Of a DNA stretch of 64,000 nucleotides, positions 26,150 through 35,977 are shown one piece after another. Position 1 is the stretch's first letter; each line of letters opens with the position of its first letter. The position numbers were made by a program, and so were the translations under genes. The stretch comes from Streptomyces sp. NRRL S-37 (GTDB lineage: Bacteria > Actinomycetota > Actinomycetes > Streptomycetales > Streptomycetaceae). The notes under the pieces are model-generated. The model was not told where the DNA came from. It worked only from the letters and a program-made list of their open reading frames with translations, and did no database searches. The stretch lies in NCBI RefSeq assembly GCF_000721605.1, contig NZ_JOIZ01000018.1, positions 1-64,000 on the forward strand. Reading direction: 5' to 3'.

Positions 26150-27024
26150 GCGGCGGCGGCCCGCTGCGCGACCGTACCGTCGTGGTCACGGGCGCCGCAC
26201 GCGGGATCGGCGCCGCCCTGGCCCGCGACCTCGCCGGGCGCGGCGCCCGGATCGCGCTGCTCGGCCACGAGCGGTCCGGGCTGGAGGCGGTGGCGGAGAG
26301 CCTGCCCACGCGGACGTGGGCGGGCGAGCTCGACATCACCGACGACGCCGCGCTGGAGCGGGCCGCCGAACAGGTCAGGACGCACCTCGGCACCCCCTCC
26401 GCCGTCGTCGCCAACGCCGGCGTCGCGGAGGGCGGCCCGTTCGTCACCTCGGACCCGGCCCTGTGGCGCCGCGTGATCGACGTCAACCTCACCGGCAGCG
26501 CGGCCACCGCCCGCGCCTTCCTGCCGGACCTGCTGGCGACGAAGGGCTACCACCTCCAGGTCGCCTCGCTGGCCTCGATCGGCGCCGCCCCGATGATGAG
26601 CGCCTACTGCGCCTCCAAGGCGGGCGTGGAGGCCTTCGCCCACTCCCTGCGCGCCGAGGTGGCGCACCACGGCGTCGCCGTCGGCATCGGCTACGTGAAC
26701 TGGACCGACACCGACATGATCCGCGACGCGGACCGCCACCCCGTGCTGCGGGAGCTGCGCGGCCACATGCCGCCGCCGGCCCGGCGCCTGTACCCGGCGG
26801 ACCAGGTCGCCGCCCGGCTCGCCGACGCGGTGGAACACCGCAGCACGGCCGTCTACGTGCCCCGCTGGCTGCGCCTGGCCCAGGCGGCGCGTGCCGCGCT
26901 GCCCCCGGTCGTGCTGCGGGTGGCCCGCCGGGAACTGGCCCGGCTGGAGGCCGAGGACCCGATGCGGCACACCGGGCTCCTCGGCGCCGGCGGCGAGGCC
27001 GACCGGGCCCGGACACGCACCTGA
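26146..27024 (+). CDS. Short-chain dehydrogenase/reductase
   Basis: 292 residues from GTG 26146. Classical SDR motifs: VVVTGAARGIGAALARDLAG (nucleotide binding), VVANAGVAEGG, and SAYCASKAGVEAFAHSLRAE with the Tyr-x3-Lys pair; the expected Ser is in QVASLASIGAAP. A C-terminal amphipathic extension (WLRLAQAARAALPPVVLRVA) is typical of membrane-associated SDRs acting on lipids. Last gene of the operon; convergent with the Rieske gene 14 bp away. Confidence 0.88.
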   Translation: MSGGGPLRDRTVVVTGAARGIGAALARDLAGRGARIALLGHERSGLEAVAESLPTRTWAGELDITDDAALERAAEQVRTHLGTPSAVVANAGVAEGGPFVTSDPALWRRVIDVNLTGSAATARAFLPDLLATKGYHLQVASLASIGAAPMMSAYCASKAGVEAFAHSLRAEVAHHGVAVGIGYVNWTDTDMIRDADRHPVLRELRGHMPPPARRLYPADQVAARLADAVEHRSTAVYVPRWLRLAQAARAALPPVVLRVARRELARLEAEDPMRHTGLLGAGGEADRARTRT

Positions 27025-27038
27025 CCGGGTGCGTCCGC

Positions 27039-28049
27039 TCAGCCCGGGAAACGCCCCGAGGAACGCAACGACCAGCGGCGCTCCGCGTAGGCCAGGTCGT
27101 CGCGCCACAGCCGCCCGGCGGCGGCCCGTACCAGCGGACGCAGCAGCGGCGCCGCACCGCGCGCCAGGGCGAATCCCGGACGGCCGGACGCCGCCACCAC
27201 CGCCTCGACGACCGCAGTCCGGGGCCGCCCGCGGTCGTCGGACCCCAGGGGAGTGGCGTGTGTCTCCACCACGGACCCCACCCCCTCGCCCTCGGTGATG
27301 CGCATGACGACCGTGCGCGGTTCGGGGGCGGTGAACACCGCCCGCACCGGGACCACCAGCCGCCCCGCCACCTTGAAGGACACGTCCACGGTGAAGCCGT
27401 CCCCGTCCCCGCTCCCGTCCGGCGCGCCGGCCACGGTGAGGTCGACGAACGAGTAGGGGTGGAACCAGGCCCCGTGCCAGGGGTCCAGACGGTTGGCCAC
27501 GACGTCCTCGGGCTCGCAGACCCCCGCACCGGTGTACACCGCCGTCAGGGCGCGTGCCGGGTCCGGCCGCGGCGGCACCACCGGCGCGTCCAGCGGCGCC
27601 TCGCCGCCCACCGCGTCCAGCCGGACCCACAGCAGGACGCCGTCGTCGTACGCCGGGAACGGCTCCCAGCCCGCGAAGGGCCCGCCGTCCAGGGCGAGTC
27701 CGTGCCAGTGGCACACCAGCGTGCCGCAGCGCACCGGACTGTCCCGCAGCGGAGCGCCCAGATGCGGGCAGATCCCGGGCCCGGCGACCGGACGGCCGGC
27801 CGTGTCCCGCCACACCACCACCTCCTGCCCCGCCACGGTCCGCGCCAGCGGACGGTCACCGCCCATGTCGCGGGAGGCGCCGACGACGTACCAGTTGCCG
27901 GACGGACGCGCCTGCGCCCGCTTCAGCGCCCCGGCGATGACGGTGGGCCGGGCCTCGCGCCAGGTGGGACGCTGCCGCTCCCACGGCACCGGGCGCCGGC
28001 GCAGGGACAGCGGCAGGCGGCGGCGCTCCCTCCTGGATCCGGTGCTCAC
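27039..28049 (-). CDS. Rieske [2Fe-2S] protein of the carotenoid operon (DUF5914 type)
   Basis: 336 residues from a GTG overlapping the crtB stop (GTGA). The Rieske cluster ligands are Cys94 and His96 (CPHLGAP) and Cys113 and His116 (CHWHG). The rest fits a ring-hydroxylating oxygenase-like START domain, with [15 protein letters not shown] offering possible iron ligands. It holds the place that crtV has in other streptomycete crt operons. It may modify a carotenoid end group, but the reaction is not established. Confidence 0.82.
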   Translation of the reverse strand: MSTGSRRERRRLPLSLRRRPVPWERQRPTWREARPTVIAGALKRAQARPSGNWYVVGASRDMGGDRPLARTVAGQEVVVWRDTAGRPVAGPGICPHLGAPLRDSPVRCGTLVCHWHGLALDGGPFAGWEPFPAYDDGVLLWVRLDAVGGEAPLDAPVVPPRPDPARALTAVYTGAGVCEPEDVVANRLDPWHGAWFHPYSFVDLTVAGAPDGSGDGDGFTVDVSFKVAGRLVVPVRAVFTAPEPRTVVMRITEGEGVGSVVETHATPLGSDDRGRPRTAVVEAVVAASGRPGFALARGAAPLLRPLVRAAAGRLWRDDLAYAERRWSLRSSGRFPG

Positions 28050-29047
28050 GCGGCCTCCCCGGGAACCGGCGGGCACGGGGTGAGCGGGCGGGCGTCCGGG
28101 CGCCGGGCGCCGCCGCGGGCCCGCAGCCGGGCGGCGGCCACCCGGGCGAGCCCGTCCGCGGCCACCACGGCACGGCGCCGGCGCGGCACCACCGCCCGCC
28201 GGTGCAGCACCGACCAGCCGTCCCGCGCCACCGCCTCCAGAATCCCGCCGTACAGCACGAACGCCGCGCGGATACACGGCCGGGACACCGGTTCCAGCAT
28301 CGCGAGCCCCGGTGCCGCCTCCCGGTACACGCCCCGCGTCAGCGCCTCGAACTCCCTCAGCGCGGCGGTGACCCGCCGGTCGTGGCGGCCGGTCTCCCGG
28401 CACCAGCGCAGCAGCGCCCGGTGGACGCCGTGCGCGGCGAGCAGGTCCGCGGGCAGGTACACCCGCCCCCGGTCGAGGTCCTCGCCCACGTCCCGCAGGA
28501 AGTTGGTGAGCTGGAAGGCGACCCCGAGGGCCGCGGCGTGCGGCGCGGCCGCCTCGCGCGGGACGACCGTGCCGAGCACGGGCAGCATCTGCAGTCCGAT
28601 GACCGCCGCCGAACCGTGCGTGTACCGGCGCAGGGCCGCGTAGTCGGCGTAGTCGGTGACCACCAGGTCGGAGCGCATGGCGGTCATGAAGTCGGCGAAG
28701 TGCCCGTGGTCGATGCCGTACCGGCGCGCCGTGTCGGCGACCGCCCGCACCACCGGTTCGGTGCTGTTCCCGTCCCGCAGGCCCTTGTCGAGTTCCCGCT
28801 GGAGCGCGGAGAGTCCGGCGTCCCGGCGTGCGGTGTCCGCCCCCGTGCCGAGCGCGTCGACGATGTCGTCGGCCCAGCGGGCGAAGCCGTACAGGGCGTG
28901 CACGGCGGGGCGCCGCTCGACGGGCAGCAGCCGGGTGGCGAGGAAGTATGTCCTGCCGTGCCGGGCGTTGAGCGCGCGGCAGTGGCGGTAGGCCTCGCGC
29001 AGCACCGGATCGGTGACGCCGGCCGCGTCGAGTTCACGGTCGGTCAT
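28046..29047 (-). CDS. crtB: Phytoene synthase
   Basis: 333 residues. Condenses two geranylgeranyl diphosphates to phytoene. Both aspartate motifs are present: DDIVD in [13 protein letters not shown] and DVGED in [20 protein letters not shown]. The ATG at 29047 overlaps the crtI stop by 4 bp, and the stop overlaps the Rieske gene, so crtE-crtI-crtB-Rieske are translated as one coupled unit. Confidence 0.95.
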   Translation of the reverse strand: MTDRELDAAGVTDPVLREAYRHCRALNARHGRTYFLATRLLPVERRPAVHALYGFARWADDIVDALGTGADTARRDAGLSALQRELDKGLRDGNSTEPVVRAVADTARRYGIDHGHFADFMTAMRSDLVVTDYADYAALRRYTHGSAAVIGLQMLPVLGTVVPREAAAPHAAALGVAFQLTNFLRDVGEDLDRGRVYLPADLLAAHGVHRALLRWCRETGRHDRRVTAALREFEALTRGVYREAAPGLAMLEPVSRPCIRAAFVLYGGILEAVARDGWSVLHRRAVVPRRRRAVVAADGLARVAAARLRARGGARRPDARPLTPCPPVPGEAA

Positions 29048-30573
29048 ACGGGGACCTCCTGCGTGGGGGTGAGGGGGCGACGCGGCGGCCGCGGGCCGCC
29101 GGTGATCCGTGCCGCGGCCAGCTTCCCGGACAGCAGCACGGTCGGCACGCCGACACCGGGGGTGGTACCGCAGCCGGCCAGTACGGCGTTCTCGGTGCCG
29201 CGGACCAGGTTGCGGGGCCGGAACGGGCCCGTCTGGGCGAAGGTGTGGGCCGTGGCGAACGGCGTGCCGGCCGCATGCCCCCGCGCGTGCCAGTCCGCGG
29301 GCGTCACCACGCACTCCGCCTCCACGGCGGCCCCGAGCCCGGCCAGCCCGCGCCGCTCCAGCTCCCGCAGCAGCGCGTCCCGGTAGCCCGGCGCCAGGTC
29401 CGTCCAGGCGGCCGGGCCAGGACCGATGTCGGTGTTGGGGCACGGGGCGAGGACGTAGTGCAGATGGCGTCCCGGCGGGGCGAGGGACGGGTCGGTCGCG
29501 GTGGGCCGGGTGATGAGCAGCGACGGGTCGCTCATCAGCCGGCCGGTGCGGGTGAGCTCGTCGAAGGTGGTGCGCCAGGCGGCGCCGAAGGAGAGGGTGT
29601 GGTGCGCCAGCTGCGGCCAGGTCCGGTCGGTGCCGAGGTGCAGCACGACCGCGGAGGGGGAGTGCCGCAGCCGTACAGGGCGCCGCGGCGCGCGGCCGAG
29701 GAGCGCGTAGGCGACGGGCAGGTCGGGGGTGAGGACCACCGCGTCGCAGGGGATGCGGCCCTGGTCGGTGACGACGGCGGTGATCCGCCCGCCGGAGCGT
29801 TCCAGCCGGGTCACCTCGTGGCCGAACCGCAGGCCGGCGCCCGCGTCGGCGGCGGCGTCCGTCATGGCGCGCGGCAGCGCGTGCATCCCGCCGCGCGGGA
29901 AGTACACGCCGGCGACGGTGTCCATGTAGGCGATGACCGCGTACGCGGCCAGCGCCCGGGCCGGCGGGACGCCCGCGTACAGGGCCTGGAAGGAGAAGAC
30001 CCGGCGCAGCCGCTCGTCCCGCAGGAACCGCCCGATGCGCGCGTCCAGCCGCCCGAAACCGCCCAGCGCCGCCAGCCGTACGAGGTCGGCGTTCAGCAGG
30101 CCGAGCGGGGAGTCGAAGTTGGCGTCGATGAAGCGGTGCGTCTGGACGCGGTACAGCCGCTCCAGCCAGTCGCGCAGCCGCAGATAGCCGGCGGCCTCAC
30201 GGGCGCCGGCGAACCGCTCGACCTCCATGGCCATCGCCTCGGCCCCGGTGTGCACGTCGAGGCTGCTGCCGTCGGCGAAGCGGGCCCGGTACGCCGGGTG
30301 CAGCGGGACCAGCTCCACCCGCTTCCGCAGACTGTCGCCGACCGCGGCGAACGGCTCGTCGGCCAGGTCGGGCATGGTCAGCACGGTGGGCCCGGTGTCG
30401 AGCCGGTACCCGTCGAGCACCGTCCGCCCGGCCCGTCCGCCGGGCAGCGCGTCCCGTTCGACGACGGTGACGCGGCGGCCCGCGCCCAGCAGGTGCAGCG
30501 CCGCCGACAGTCCGGCCAGGCCGGCCCCCACCACGACGACATGATCCGTGCGGCCCGTCACGGTGCGGGTCAC
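29044..30573 (-). CDS. crtI: Phytoene desaturase
   Basis: 509 residues from GTG 30573. FAD-binding N-terminus [20 protein letters not shown], signature [20 protein letters not shown], and C-terminal [20 protein letters not shown] as in bacterial CrtI. Converts phytoene to lycopene. Overlaps crtE by GTGA and crtB by ATGA. Confidence 0.95.
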   Translation of the reverse strand: MTRTVTGRTDHVVVVGAGLAGLSAALHLLGAGRRVTVVERDALPGGRAGRTVLDGYRLDTGPTVLTMPDLADEPFAAVGDSLRKRVELVPLHPAYRARFADGSSLDVHTGAEAMAMEVERFAGAREAAGYLRLRDWLERLYRVQTHRFIDANFDSPLGLLNADLVRLAALGGFGRLDARIGRFLRDERLRRVFSFQALYAGVPPARALAAYAVIAYMDTVAGVYFPRGGMHALPRAMTDAAADAGAGLRFGHEVTRLERSGGRITAVVTDQGRIPCDAVVLTPDLPVAYALLGRAPRRPVRLRHSPSAVVLHLGTDRTWPQLAHHTLSFGAAWRTTFDELTRTGRLMSDPSLLITRPTATDPSLAPPGRHLHYVLAPCPNTDIGPGPAAWTDLAPGYRDALLRELERRGLAGLGAAVEAECVVTPADWHARGHAAGTPFATAHTFAQTGPFRPRNLVRGTENAVLAGCGTTPGVGVPTVLLSGKLAAARITGGPRPPRRPLTPTQEVPV

Positions 30574-31856
30574 CGGCCGGTCTTCCGGCCGCCGGCCGCC
30601 CGCGCGGGCCCCGGCCGGGTGCCGCGGGGGTGCGCGTCCCGCGGTGGCCCCTCACCGGCCGCGGAGGCCAGCAGCAGCCGCAGCCGCTCCCCGCCGTGCG
30701 GATCGAGGAGGGCACCGTCGATGTGCCGCAGCCCCCGGGCCACCAGCCGGCCGATCATCGCCTCGACCGCGCTCCGCGCCCCGGTGCCCGTCAGCACCTC
30801 CCGCACCTCCTCCAGCCCCTCCTCGGTGAGCGTGCCGCGGCCGAGCGAGCGGTCCAGTACGTCCAGGGCCCGGCGGTCGCCGGCCGCCTCGGCCCGCGCG
30901 TGGGCGACCGCCACCAGACAGGTCTGCTTCCCCTCGCCGATGTCCCCGCCCGTCGGCTTGCCGGTGCGCCGCGGATCACCGAAGACGTCGTCGAGATCGT
31001 CGCGGAGCTGGAACGCCGTGCCCACACAGCGCCCGGCCGCGCACAGGGCCGCCGCGGTGCCGTCGTCCGCGCCCGCGAGCGCGGCACCGAGGGCGATCGG
31101 CCGTTCGACCGAGTACAGGGCGCTCTTGATCCGGGCGGCGCGCAGCGCGCGCGGCAGGGACCGCGCCCCCGTCGCCTGGCCGTGCAGGTCCAGGTACTGG
31201 CCGGCCACCATCTCCGTGCGCATGTCGCTCCAGAGCCGGCGCACCGCCCGCCCGGCGTCCCCTTCGAGCGGCGTCTCGGCCAGGAGGTCGTCGGCCCATA
31301 CGAGCGCCAGATCGCCGGCGAGGATCGCGGTCCCGTCGCCGAGGCGTCCGGCCCGTCCGGCCGGTGCCGCGTCCGCGTACTGGGCGGCGACGTCGACGTG
31401 GAGTGTGGGCCGCGCACGGCGCAGCGCGGAGCCGTCCATCACGTCGTCGTGGACCAGCGCGCAGGTCTGCAGGAGTTCGAGCGCCGCGCCGATCCGCAGG
31501 GCCGCCCCGACCGTGGCGGCGCCCTCGCCGCCACAGGCGCGCAGCGCCCACCACAGGAAACGCGAGCGGGTGCGCTTGCCGCCCGTACGGGTGAAGTGCG
31601 CGACGCGTCCGGCCACGTCGTCGCCGAACAACGGGTCCACGTCATGTGCGCGGGCCACCCGGTCGGCCAGCACGTGATCGAGCACACGGCCGACCGCGCC
31701 GGACACGTCCCGGTCCACGGCGGACGCGTCCTCGGTGTCCGGCGGCGGCAGGGGGTGCTCCGTGCCGTACGGCGGGCCGGGTGCCGACACCGGCACCGGC
31801 CCCCCGACGAGCCGCGGCCCTGCCGGGTCGTGATCCTGCGCCTGTGTACGGCCCAT
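30570..31856 (-). CDS. crtE: Geranylgeranyl diphosphate synthase
   Basis: A 428-residue polyprenyl synthase. First aspartate-rich motif DDVMD at 137-141 and second DDLDD at 286-290, plus GGKRTRSRF near the N-terminus. The N-terminal 45 residues and the basic C-terminal tail ([19 protein letters not shown]) are additional to the core, making it longer than usual. First gene of the leftward crt operon; divergent from crtY. Confidence 0.93.
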   Translation of the reverse strand: MGRTQAQDHDPAGPRLVGGPVPVSAPGPPYGTEHPLPPPDTEDASAVDRDVSGAVGRVLDHVLADRVARAHDVDPLFGDDVAGRVAHFTRTGGKRTRSRFLWWALRACGGEGAATVGAALRIGAALELLQTCALVHDDVMDGSALRRARPTLHVDVAAQYADAAPAGRAGRLGDGTAILAGDLALVWADDLLAETPLEGDAGRAVRRLWSDMRTEMVAGQYLDLHGQATGARSLPRALRAARIKSALYSVERPIALGAALAGADDGTAAALCAAGRCVGTAFQLRDDLDDVFGDPRRTGKPTGGDIGEGKQTCLVAVAHARAEAAGDRRALDVLDRSLGRGTLTEEGLEEVREVLTGTGARSAVEAMIGRLVARGLRHIDGALLDPHGGERLRLLLASAAGEGPPRDAHPRGTRPGPARAAGGRKTGR

Positions 31857-31912
31857 CCCGGTTCCTCTCGTCCTGAACGCCGATCGTTCCGTGCCCGGTG
31901 CCTTTCCGCCCG

Positions 31913-31936
31913 CGTACCGCGTGCGGACGCGGTACG
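31913..31936. promoter_or_regulatory. Perfect palindrome between the divergent crt operons
   Basis: 10-bp arms CGTACCGCGT / ACGCGGTACG separated by GCGG. It lies 57 bp upstream of crtE and 127 bp upstream of crtY, well placed to control both. The binding protein is unknown. In S. coelicolor the crt genes are light-controlled through LitR and LitS, neither of which is encoded beside this cluster. Confidence 0.6.
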
Positions 31937-32062
31937 GACAAAAACGGTCCGGCGAACCGCCGCCGCATGCCTTCCCCCTGCGCGCCCTGTCTCACCGGAA
32001 GCGGTTCCTCACACCTTCGAGTGACCCGCATCCGAACGGGCACACAGGCAGGAATGCTGGAC

Positions 32063-33283
32063 ATGGGTGCCGATGAGCGGGAGGAGCGTGCCGTCGTGCT
32101 GGACGCCGACGTGGCGATCGTCGGGGCGGGAGCCGCCGGACTGTCCCTGGCCCACCGCCTGTCACGGACCGTGCCGGGGACCCTTGCGCCGTCGGTCGTC
32201 CTGGTGGACGCCCCGCCCGGCCCGCTGCGTCCCCCGCGCCGCACCTGGTGCTTCTGGGAAGCGGGCGAGGGCCGTTTCGACGCCGCCGTCACGGCGGCCT
32301 GGCGGCATCTGCGGGTGCGTCCCCCCTCCGGCCGGGCGGCCGAGGGGGACATCGCGCCGCTGCGCTACAAGATGATCCGCTCCGACGACTTCGAGCACCT
32401 GGTCGGCCACGACCTGGCCTCCAGCCCGGCGGTCCGCCGGCTGGAGGCGGCCGTTGAGACCGTGGAGGACGTGCCCGGGGGAGCCCTGGTCCGGCTGCGG
32501 GACGCCGGCGCCCGCACTCTGCGGGTCCGCTGGGTGTTCGACTCGCGCCCCCCGGGCAGCCTGCCGGCCGCCCGCACCACCCTGCTGCAGCACTTCCACG
32601 GCTGGTACGTCCGCACCGCCCACCCGGTCTTCGACCCCCGGACCGCCGACCTGATGGACTTCCGCACCCCCCAGCCCGCCGACGGGCTGTCCTTCGGCTA
32701 CGTCCTGCCCGTCGGCCCCCGCGAGGCGCTGGTGGAGTACACCGAGTTCTCCCGGCGCCCCCTCACCGCCGACGGCTACGAGTCGGCGGTACGGCGGTAC
32801 ACCGAGGACGTCCTCCGGCTGGGGGGCCTGCGGATCCTGTCCACCGAGACGGGCGTCATCCCGATGACCGACGCCCCGATCCCCCGCCGGGTCGGTGCCT
32901 CCGTCTTCCGCATCGGTGCCGCGGGCGGCGCCACCCGTCCCTCGACCGGCTACACCTTCGCCGGGATCCAACGGCAGACCAGGGCGGTCGCCACCGCCCT
33001 CCGCCAGGGCCGCGTCCCCGTACCGCCCCCTGCCCACTCGGCCCGCTCCCGGGCCATGGACGCCGTCCTGCTGCGCGCCCTGGACAGCGGCCGGGCCGAC
33101 GGACCCGCGCTGTTCTCCCGCCTCTTCACCCGGGTGCCCATGCGGCGCCTGCTGCGCTTCCTGGACGGCCGCACCCGGCTCCACGAGGACCTCGCCGTCG
33201 GCCTGCGCGCCCCCATCGGCCCCATGCTCCGCTCGGCGCTGGAACTGCCCGCCCTGCCCCGCCGCCCCTTCGACGGCCCCTGA
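32063..33283 (+). CDS. crtY: Lycopene beta-cyclase
   Basis: 406 residues. N-terminal dinucleotide-binding motif VAIVGAGAAGLSLAHRLSRT, then PPRRTWCFWEAGEGRFDAAV, LMDFRTPQ and GGATRPSTGYTFAGIQRQTR, as in CrtY-type cyclases. Makes beta-carotene from lycopene. AGGA lies nine bases before ATG 32063 but directly abuts an ATG at 32054, so 32063 is preferred; GTG 32096 is also possible. Confidence 0.92.
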   Translation: MGADEREERAVVLDADVAIVGAGAAGLSLAHRLSRTVPGTLAPSVVLVDAPPGPLRPPRRTWCFWEAGEGRFDAAVTAAWRHLRVRPPSGRAAEGDIAPLRYKMIRSDDFEHLVGHDLASSPAVRRLEAAVETVEDVPGGALVRLRDAGARTLRVRWVFDSRPPGSLPAARTTLLQHFHGWYVRTAHPVFDPRTADLMDFRTPQPADGLSFGYVLPVGPREALVEYTEFSRRPLTADGYESAVRRYTEDVLRLGGLRILSTETGVIPMTDAPIPRRVGASVFRIGAAGGATRPSTGYTFAGIQRQTRAVATALRQGRVPVPPPAHSARSRAMDAVLLRALDSGRADGPALFSRLFTRVPMRRLLRFLDGRTRLHEDLAVGLRAPIGPMLRSALELPALPRRPFDGP

Positions 33284-33310
33284 CCCGGCCCCTCTGTACC
33301 AGGAGACCGC

Positions 33311-34042
33311 ATGACCCTGCTGCGCGACGAGAAGCTCGCCGCCGCCTTCGACCACGCCGCCCGCGGCTACGACACCCTGGTGGCCGCCAACCCCGGCTAC
33401 CACGCCCACCTCCGCCGCTCGGCACGCCGGCTGGGACTGCCGCGGCGGGGCGAGGGACTGCGCGTCCTGGACCTCGGCTGCGGCACCGGCGCGTCGACCG
33501 CCGCGCTCTCCACGGTGCTGCCGGGCGCGCGGATCGTGGCCGTGGACGCCTCCGCCGGCATGCTCGGACGGGCCGCCGCCAAGAACTGGCCGGACGGGGT
33601 GAGTTTCGTCCGGGCGCCGGCGGAAGGGCTGGCGGAGGCCGGGGTGGAAGGACCGTTCGACGCGGTGTTCGCGGCCTACCTCTTCCGCAACGTCTCCGAT
33701 CCCGACGCCGTGCTCGCCACCGTGCGCGGTCTGCTGGCCCCCGGCGGGAGACTGGGCGTGCACGAGTACACGCTCGGCGGACGCCGCGCGGACCGCGTGG
33801 TGTGGAACCTGGTGTGCCGCGGCATCGTCCAGCCGGCGGCCGGCGTGCTCGGGGACGCCGAGCTCTACCGCCATCTGCGGCGCAGCGTCGTGGAGTTCGA
33901 CACCGCCGGCCGTTTCGCCGGCCGGCTGCGCGCGGCCGGCTTCGAGGCGGTGCGCACGCTGCCCCTGCCGGGATGGCAGACGGGCATCACCCACACCTTC
34001 GTCGGCCGACGGCCCCGCACGGAGAGCGAGGACGAGGGATGA
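33311..34042 (+). CDS. crtT: Carotenoid-cluster SAM methyltransferase
   Basis: 243 residues, class I methyltransferase with motif I VLDLGCGTGASTAALSTVLP and post-motif PFDAVFAAYLFRNVSDPDAV. Occupies the crtT position between crtY and crtU, as in other streptomycetes, where its exact substrate is unresolved. It overlaps crtU by ATGA. Confidence 0.85.
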   Translation: MTLLRDEKLAAAFDHAARGYDTLVAANPGYHAHLRRSARRLGLPRRGEGLRVLDLGCGTGASTAALSTVLPGARIVAVDASAGMLGRAAAKNWPDGVSFVRAPAEGLAEAGVEGPFDAVFAAYLFRNVSDPDAVLATVRGLLAPGGRLGVHEYTLGGRRADRVVWNLVCRGIVQPAAGVLGDAELYRHLRRSVVEFDTAGRFAGRLRAAGFEAVRTLPLPGWQTGITHTFVGRRPRTESEDEG

Positions 34043-35658
34043 CCCCCTTCCGCCGCCCTGACGCCACCCGGCACGGCCGGGACCGCCGCGCCCGGGTGCT
34101 CACGCCCCCGCCCGGGACACGCCGGATCGAGGGCGCCCGCCCGACGACCGCCGTCGTCGGCGGCGGCATCGCCGGCCTGGCCGCGGCGACCGCGCTGGCC
34201 GAACGCGGCGTGGCCGTGACGCTCTACGAGCGCGAACCCTTCCTGGGCGGACGGGTCGGCGGCTGGCCCACCCGCCTGGCGGACGGCACCCCGGCGACCA
34301 TGAGCCGGGGCTTCCACGCCTTCTTCCGCCAGTACTACAACCTGCGCGGCCTGCTGCGCCGTACCGACCCCGGCCTGGAGCGGCTCACCGGCCTGCCGGA
34401 CTACCCGCTGCGGCATGCCGACGGACTGCGGGACGGCTTCCGCCACGTCCCGCGCACCCCGCCGTGGAGCGCGCTCGGCTTCGTCGCCCTCAGCCCGTCC
34501 TTCCGCGCGCGCGACCTGCGCCGCATGAGACCGCTCGCGGCCCTCGACCTGCTCGACGTGCGCGTGCCCGAGGTGTACGAGCGCCTGGACGGCGTCAGCG
34601 CCCACGACTTCCTCGACGCCGTGCGCTTCCCGCACAGCGCCCGCCACCTGGCCTTCGAGGTGTTCTCCCGCAGCTTCTTCGCCGACCCCCGGGGGCTGTC
34701 GGCCGCCGAGATGGTCCTGATGTTCCACATCTACTTCCTCGGCTCCGCCGAAGGGCTGCTGTTCGACGTGCCCGACGCGCCCTTCCCCGCCGCCCTGTGG
34801 GACCCCCTGGCCGGCTACCTGCGCCGGCACGGCGCCCGGATCCGCACCGCCACGGCCGTCGAGCACATCGCCCCCACCGGCGACGGCGGTTACGAGGTCG
34901 CCACCACCGGGGAGGAGAGCCGTCACGACACCGTCGTCCTCGCCCTCGACACCGCGGGACTGCGCGCCCTGGTCGCCCGCTCCGGGCGGCTGGGCGACGG
35001 CCCGTGGCGGGAACGCATCGCCGGCCTGCGCACCGCCCCGCCGTTCCTGGTCAGCCGGCTGTGGCTGGACCGGCCCGTCGCACCCGGCCGGCCCGCGTTC
35101 CTGGGCACGAGCGGATACGCCGGCCTCGACAACATCAGCGTGCTGGAGCGCTACGAGGACGAAGCGGCCCGCTGGGCCGCCCGCACCGGGGGCTCCGTGG
35201 TCGAACTCCACGCGTACGCCCTGGACCCGGACGCCTCCCGGGACGTCGAGCGGAAGCGGCTGACCGCACAACTGCACCGCGTCTACCCGGAGACCCGGGC
35301 GGCCACGGTCGTCGACGCCCGGCACGAGTGGCGGGCCGACTGCCCCCTGTTCCCCGTGGGCGGCCACACGGGCCGGCCGACGGTACGCACCCCGGAGCCC
35401 GGTGTGACGATGGCCGGCGACCTGGTCCGCACCGACCTGCCCGTCGCGCTGATGGAACGCGCGGCGACGACCGGGTTCCTCGCCGCCAACGCGCTGCTGG
35501 AACGCTGGGGGGTGCGCGGACAGACCCTGTGGACGGTGCCCGACCGGGGACGCGGCGCCCTGCTGCGGTCCCTGGCCGCACTGGGCCGGCGGCCCGCGGA
35601 CCGGCGGGGAACCGGCGGCCGGGACCGGACTACTCGGCTCCCGTCCCCGCCGAGGTGA
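34039..35658 (+). CDS. crtU: Isorenieratene synthase (beta-carotene desaturase/methyltransferase)
   Basis: 539 residues. FAD motif AVVGGGIAGLAAATALAERG, signature MSRGFHAFFRQYYNLRGLLR, and C-terminal PGVTMAGDLVRTDLPVALME. CrtU desaturates and moves methyl groups on the beta-rings to give aromatic isorenieratene. With crtEIB and crtY the pathway is complete in the window. Its last 29 bp overlap, tail to tail, the STAS gene on the other strand. Confidence 0.93.
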   Translation: MTPFRRPDATRHGRDRRARVLTPPPGTRRIEGARPTTAVVGGGIAGLAAATALAERGVAVTLYEREPFLGGRVGGWPTRLADGTPATMSRGFHAFFRQYYNLRGLLRRTDPGLERLTGLPDYPLRHADGLRDGFRHVPRTPPWSALGFVALSPSFRARDLRRMRPLAALDLLDVRVPEVYERLDGVSAHDFLDAVRFPHSARHLAFEVFSRSFFADPRGLSAAEMVLMFHIYFLGSAEGLLFDVPDAPFPAALWDPLAGYLRRHGARIRTATAVEHIAPTGDGGYEVATTGEESRHDTVVLALDTAGLRALVARSGRLGDGPWRERIAGLRTAPPFLVSRLWLDRPVAPGRPAFLGTSGYAGLDNISVLERYEDEAARWAARTGGSVVELHAYALDPDASRDVERKRLTAQLHRVYPETRAATVVDARHEWRADCPLFPVGGHTGRPTVRTPEPGVTMAGDLVRTDLPVALMERAATTGFLAANALLERWGVRGQTLWTVPDRGRGALLRSLAALGRRPADRRGTGGRDRTTRLPSPPR

Positions 35659-35977
35659 GGTGTCCGAGGACGTCGGTCTGCCGCAGCAGGCGTTCCAGGA
35701 AGGGAGGCCGGTGGTCCAGGTGCAGGACGGCGCGGGCGGCACTGCTGTGCCGGCCGACCATGAGCAGCGCGGCCAGGCCCAGCCGGTCGACGCCCGTCAG
35801 GTCGCGGAAGTCCAGCCGCACGGCACGCGGCGGGGCCGGCCCGGTCAGGTGCGCCACCACGACGGCGGTCAGCTCCGCCCCGCAGGCGTCGTCGAGTTCG
35901 CCCCCGACGCGCACGGTCAGCGTCGCGGTCCGCGGGTCCGCCGAGGGGCGGACACCGGTGGGGCGCGGCGCGCTCAT
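35630..35977 (-). CDS. STAS-domain anti-anti-sigma factor-like protein
   Basis: 115 residues, single STAS domain: TLTVRVGGELDDACGAELTA, VRLDFRDLTGVDRLGLAALL. In RsbV/SpoIIAA the phosphorylated Ser lies at the start of the helix in the DxSGxxxL motif; here that site reads DLTGVDRLGLAAL, so Thr or Asp replaces Ser and normal phosphorylation is uncertain. It overlaps the B12 protein by ATGA and ends inside crtU on the opposite strand. Confidence 0.85.
   Translation of the reverse strand: MSAPRPTGVRPSADPRTATLTVRVGGELDDACGAELTAVVVAHLTGPAPPRAVRLDFRDLTGVDRLGLAALLMVGRHSSAARAVLHLDHRPPFLERLLRQTDVLGHLTSAGTGAE

Noticed and set aside
31898..32062. An upstream start for crtY at 31898
   Set aside because: The added 55 residues show no cyclase homology and would place the crt palindrome inside the coding sequence; AGGA supports ATG 32063.
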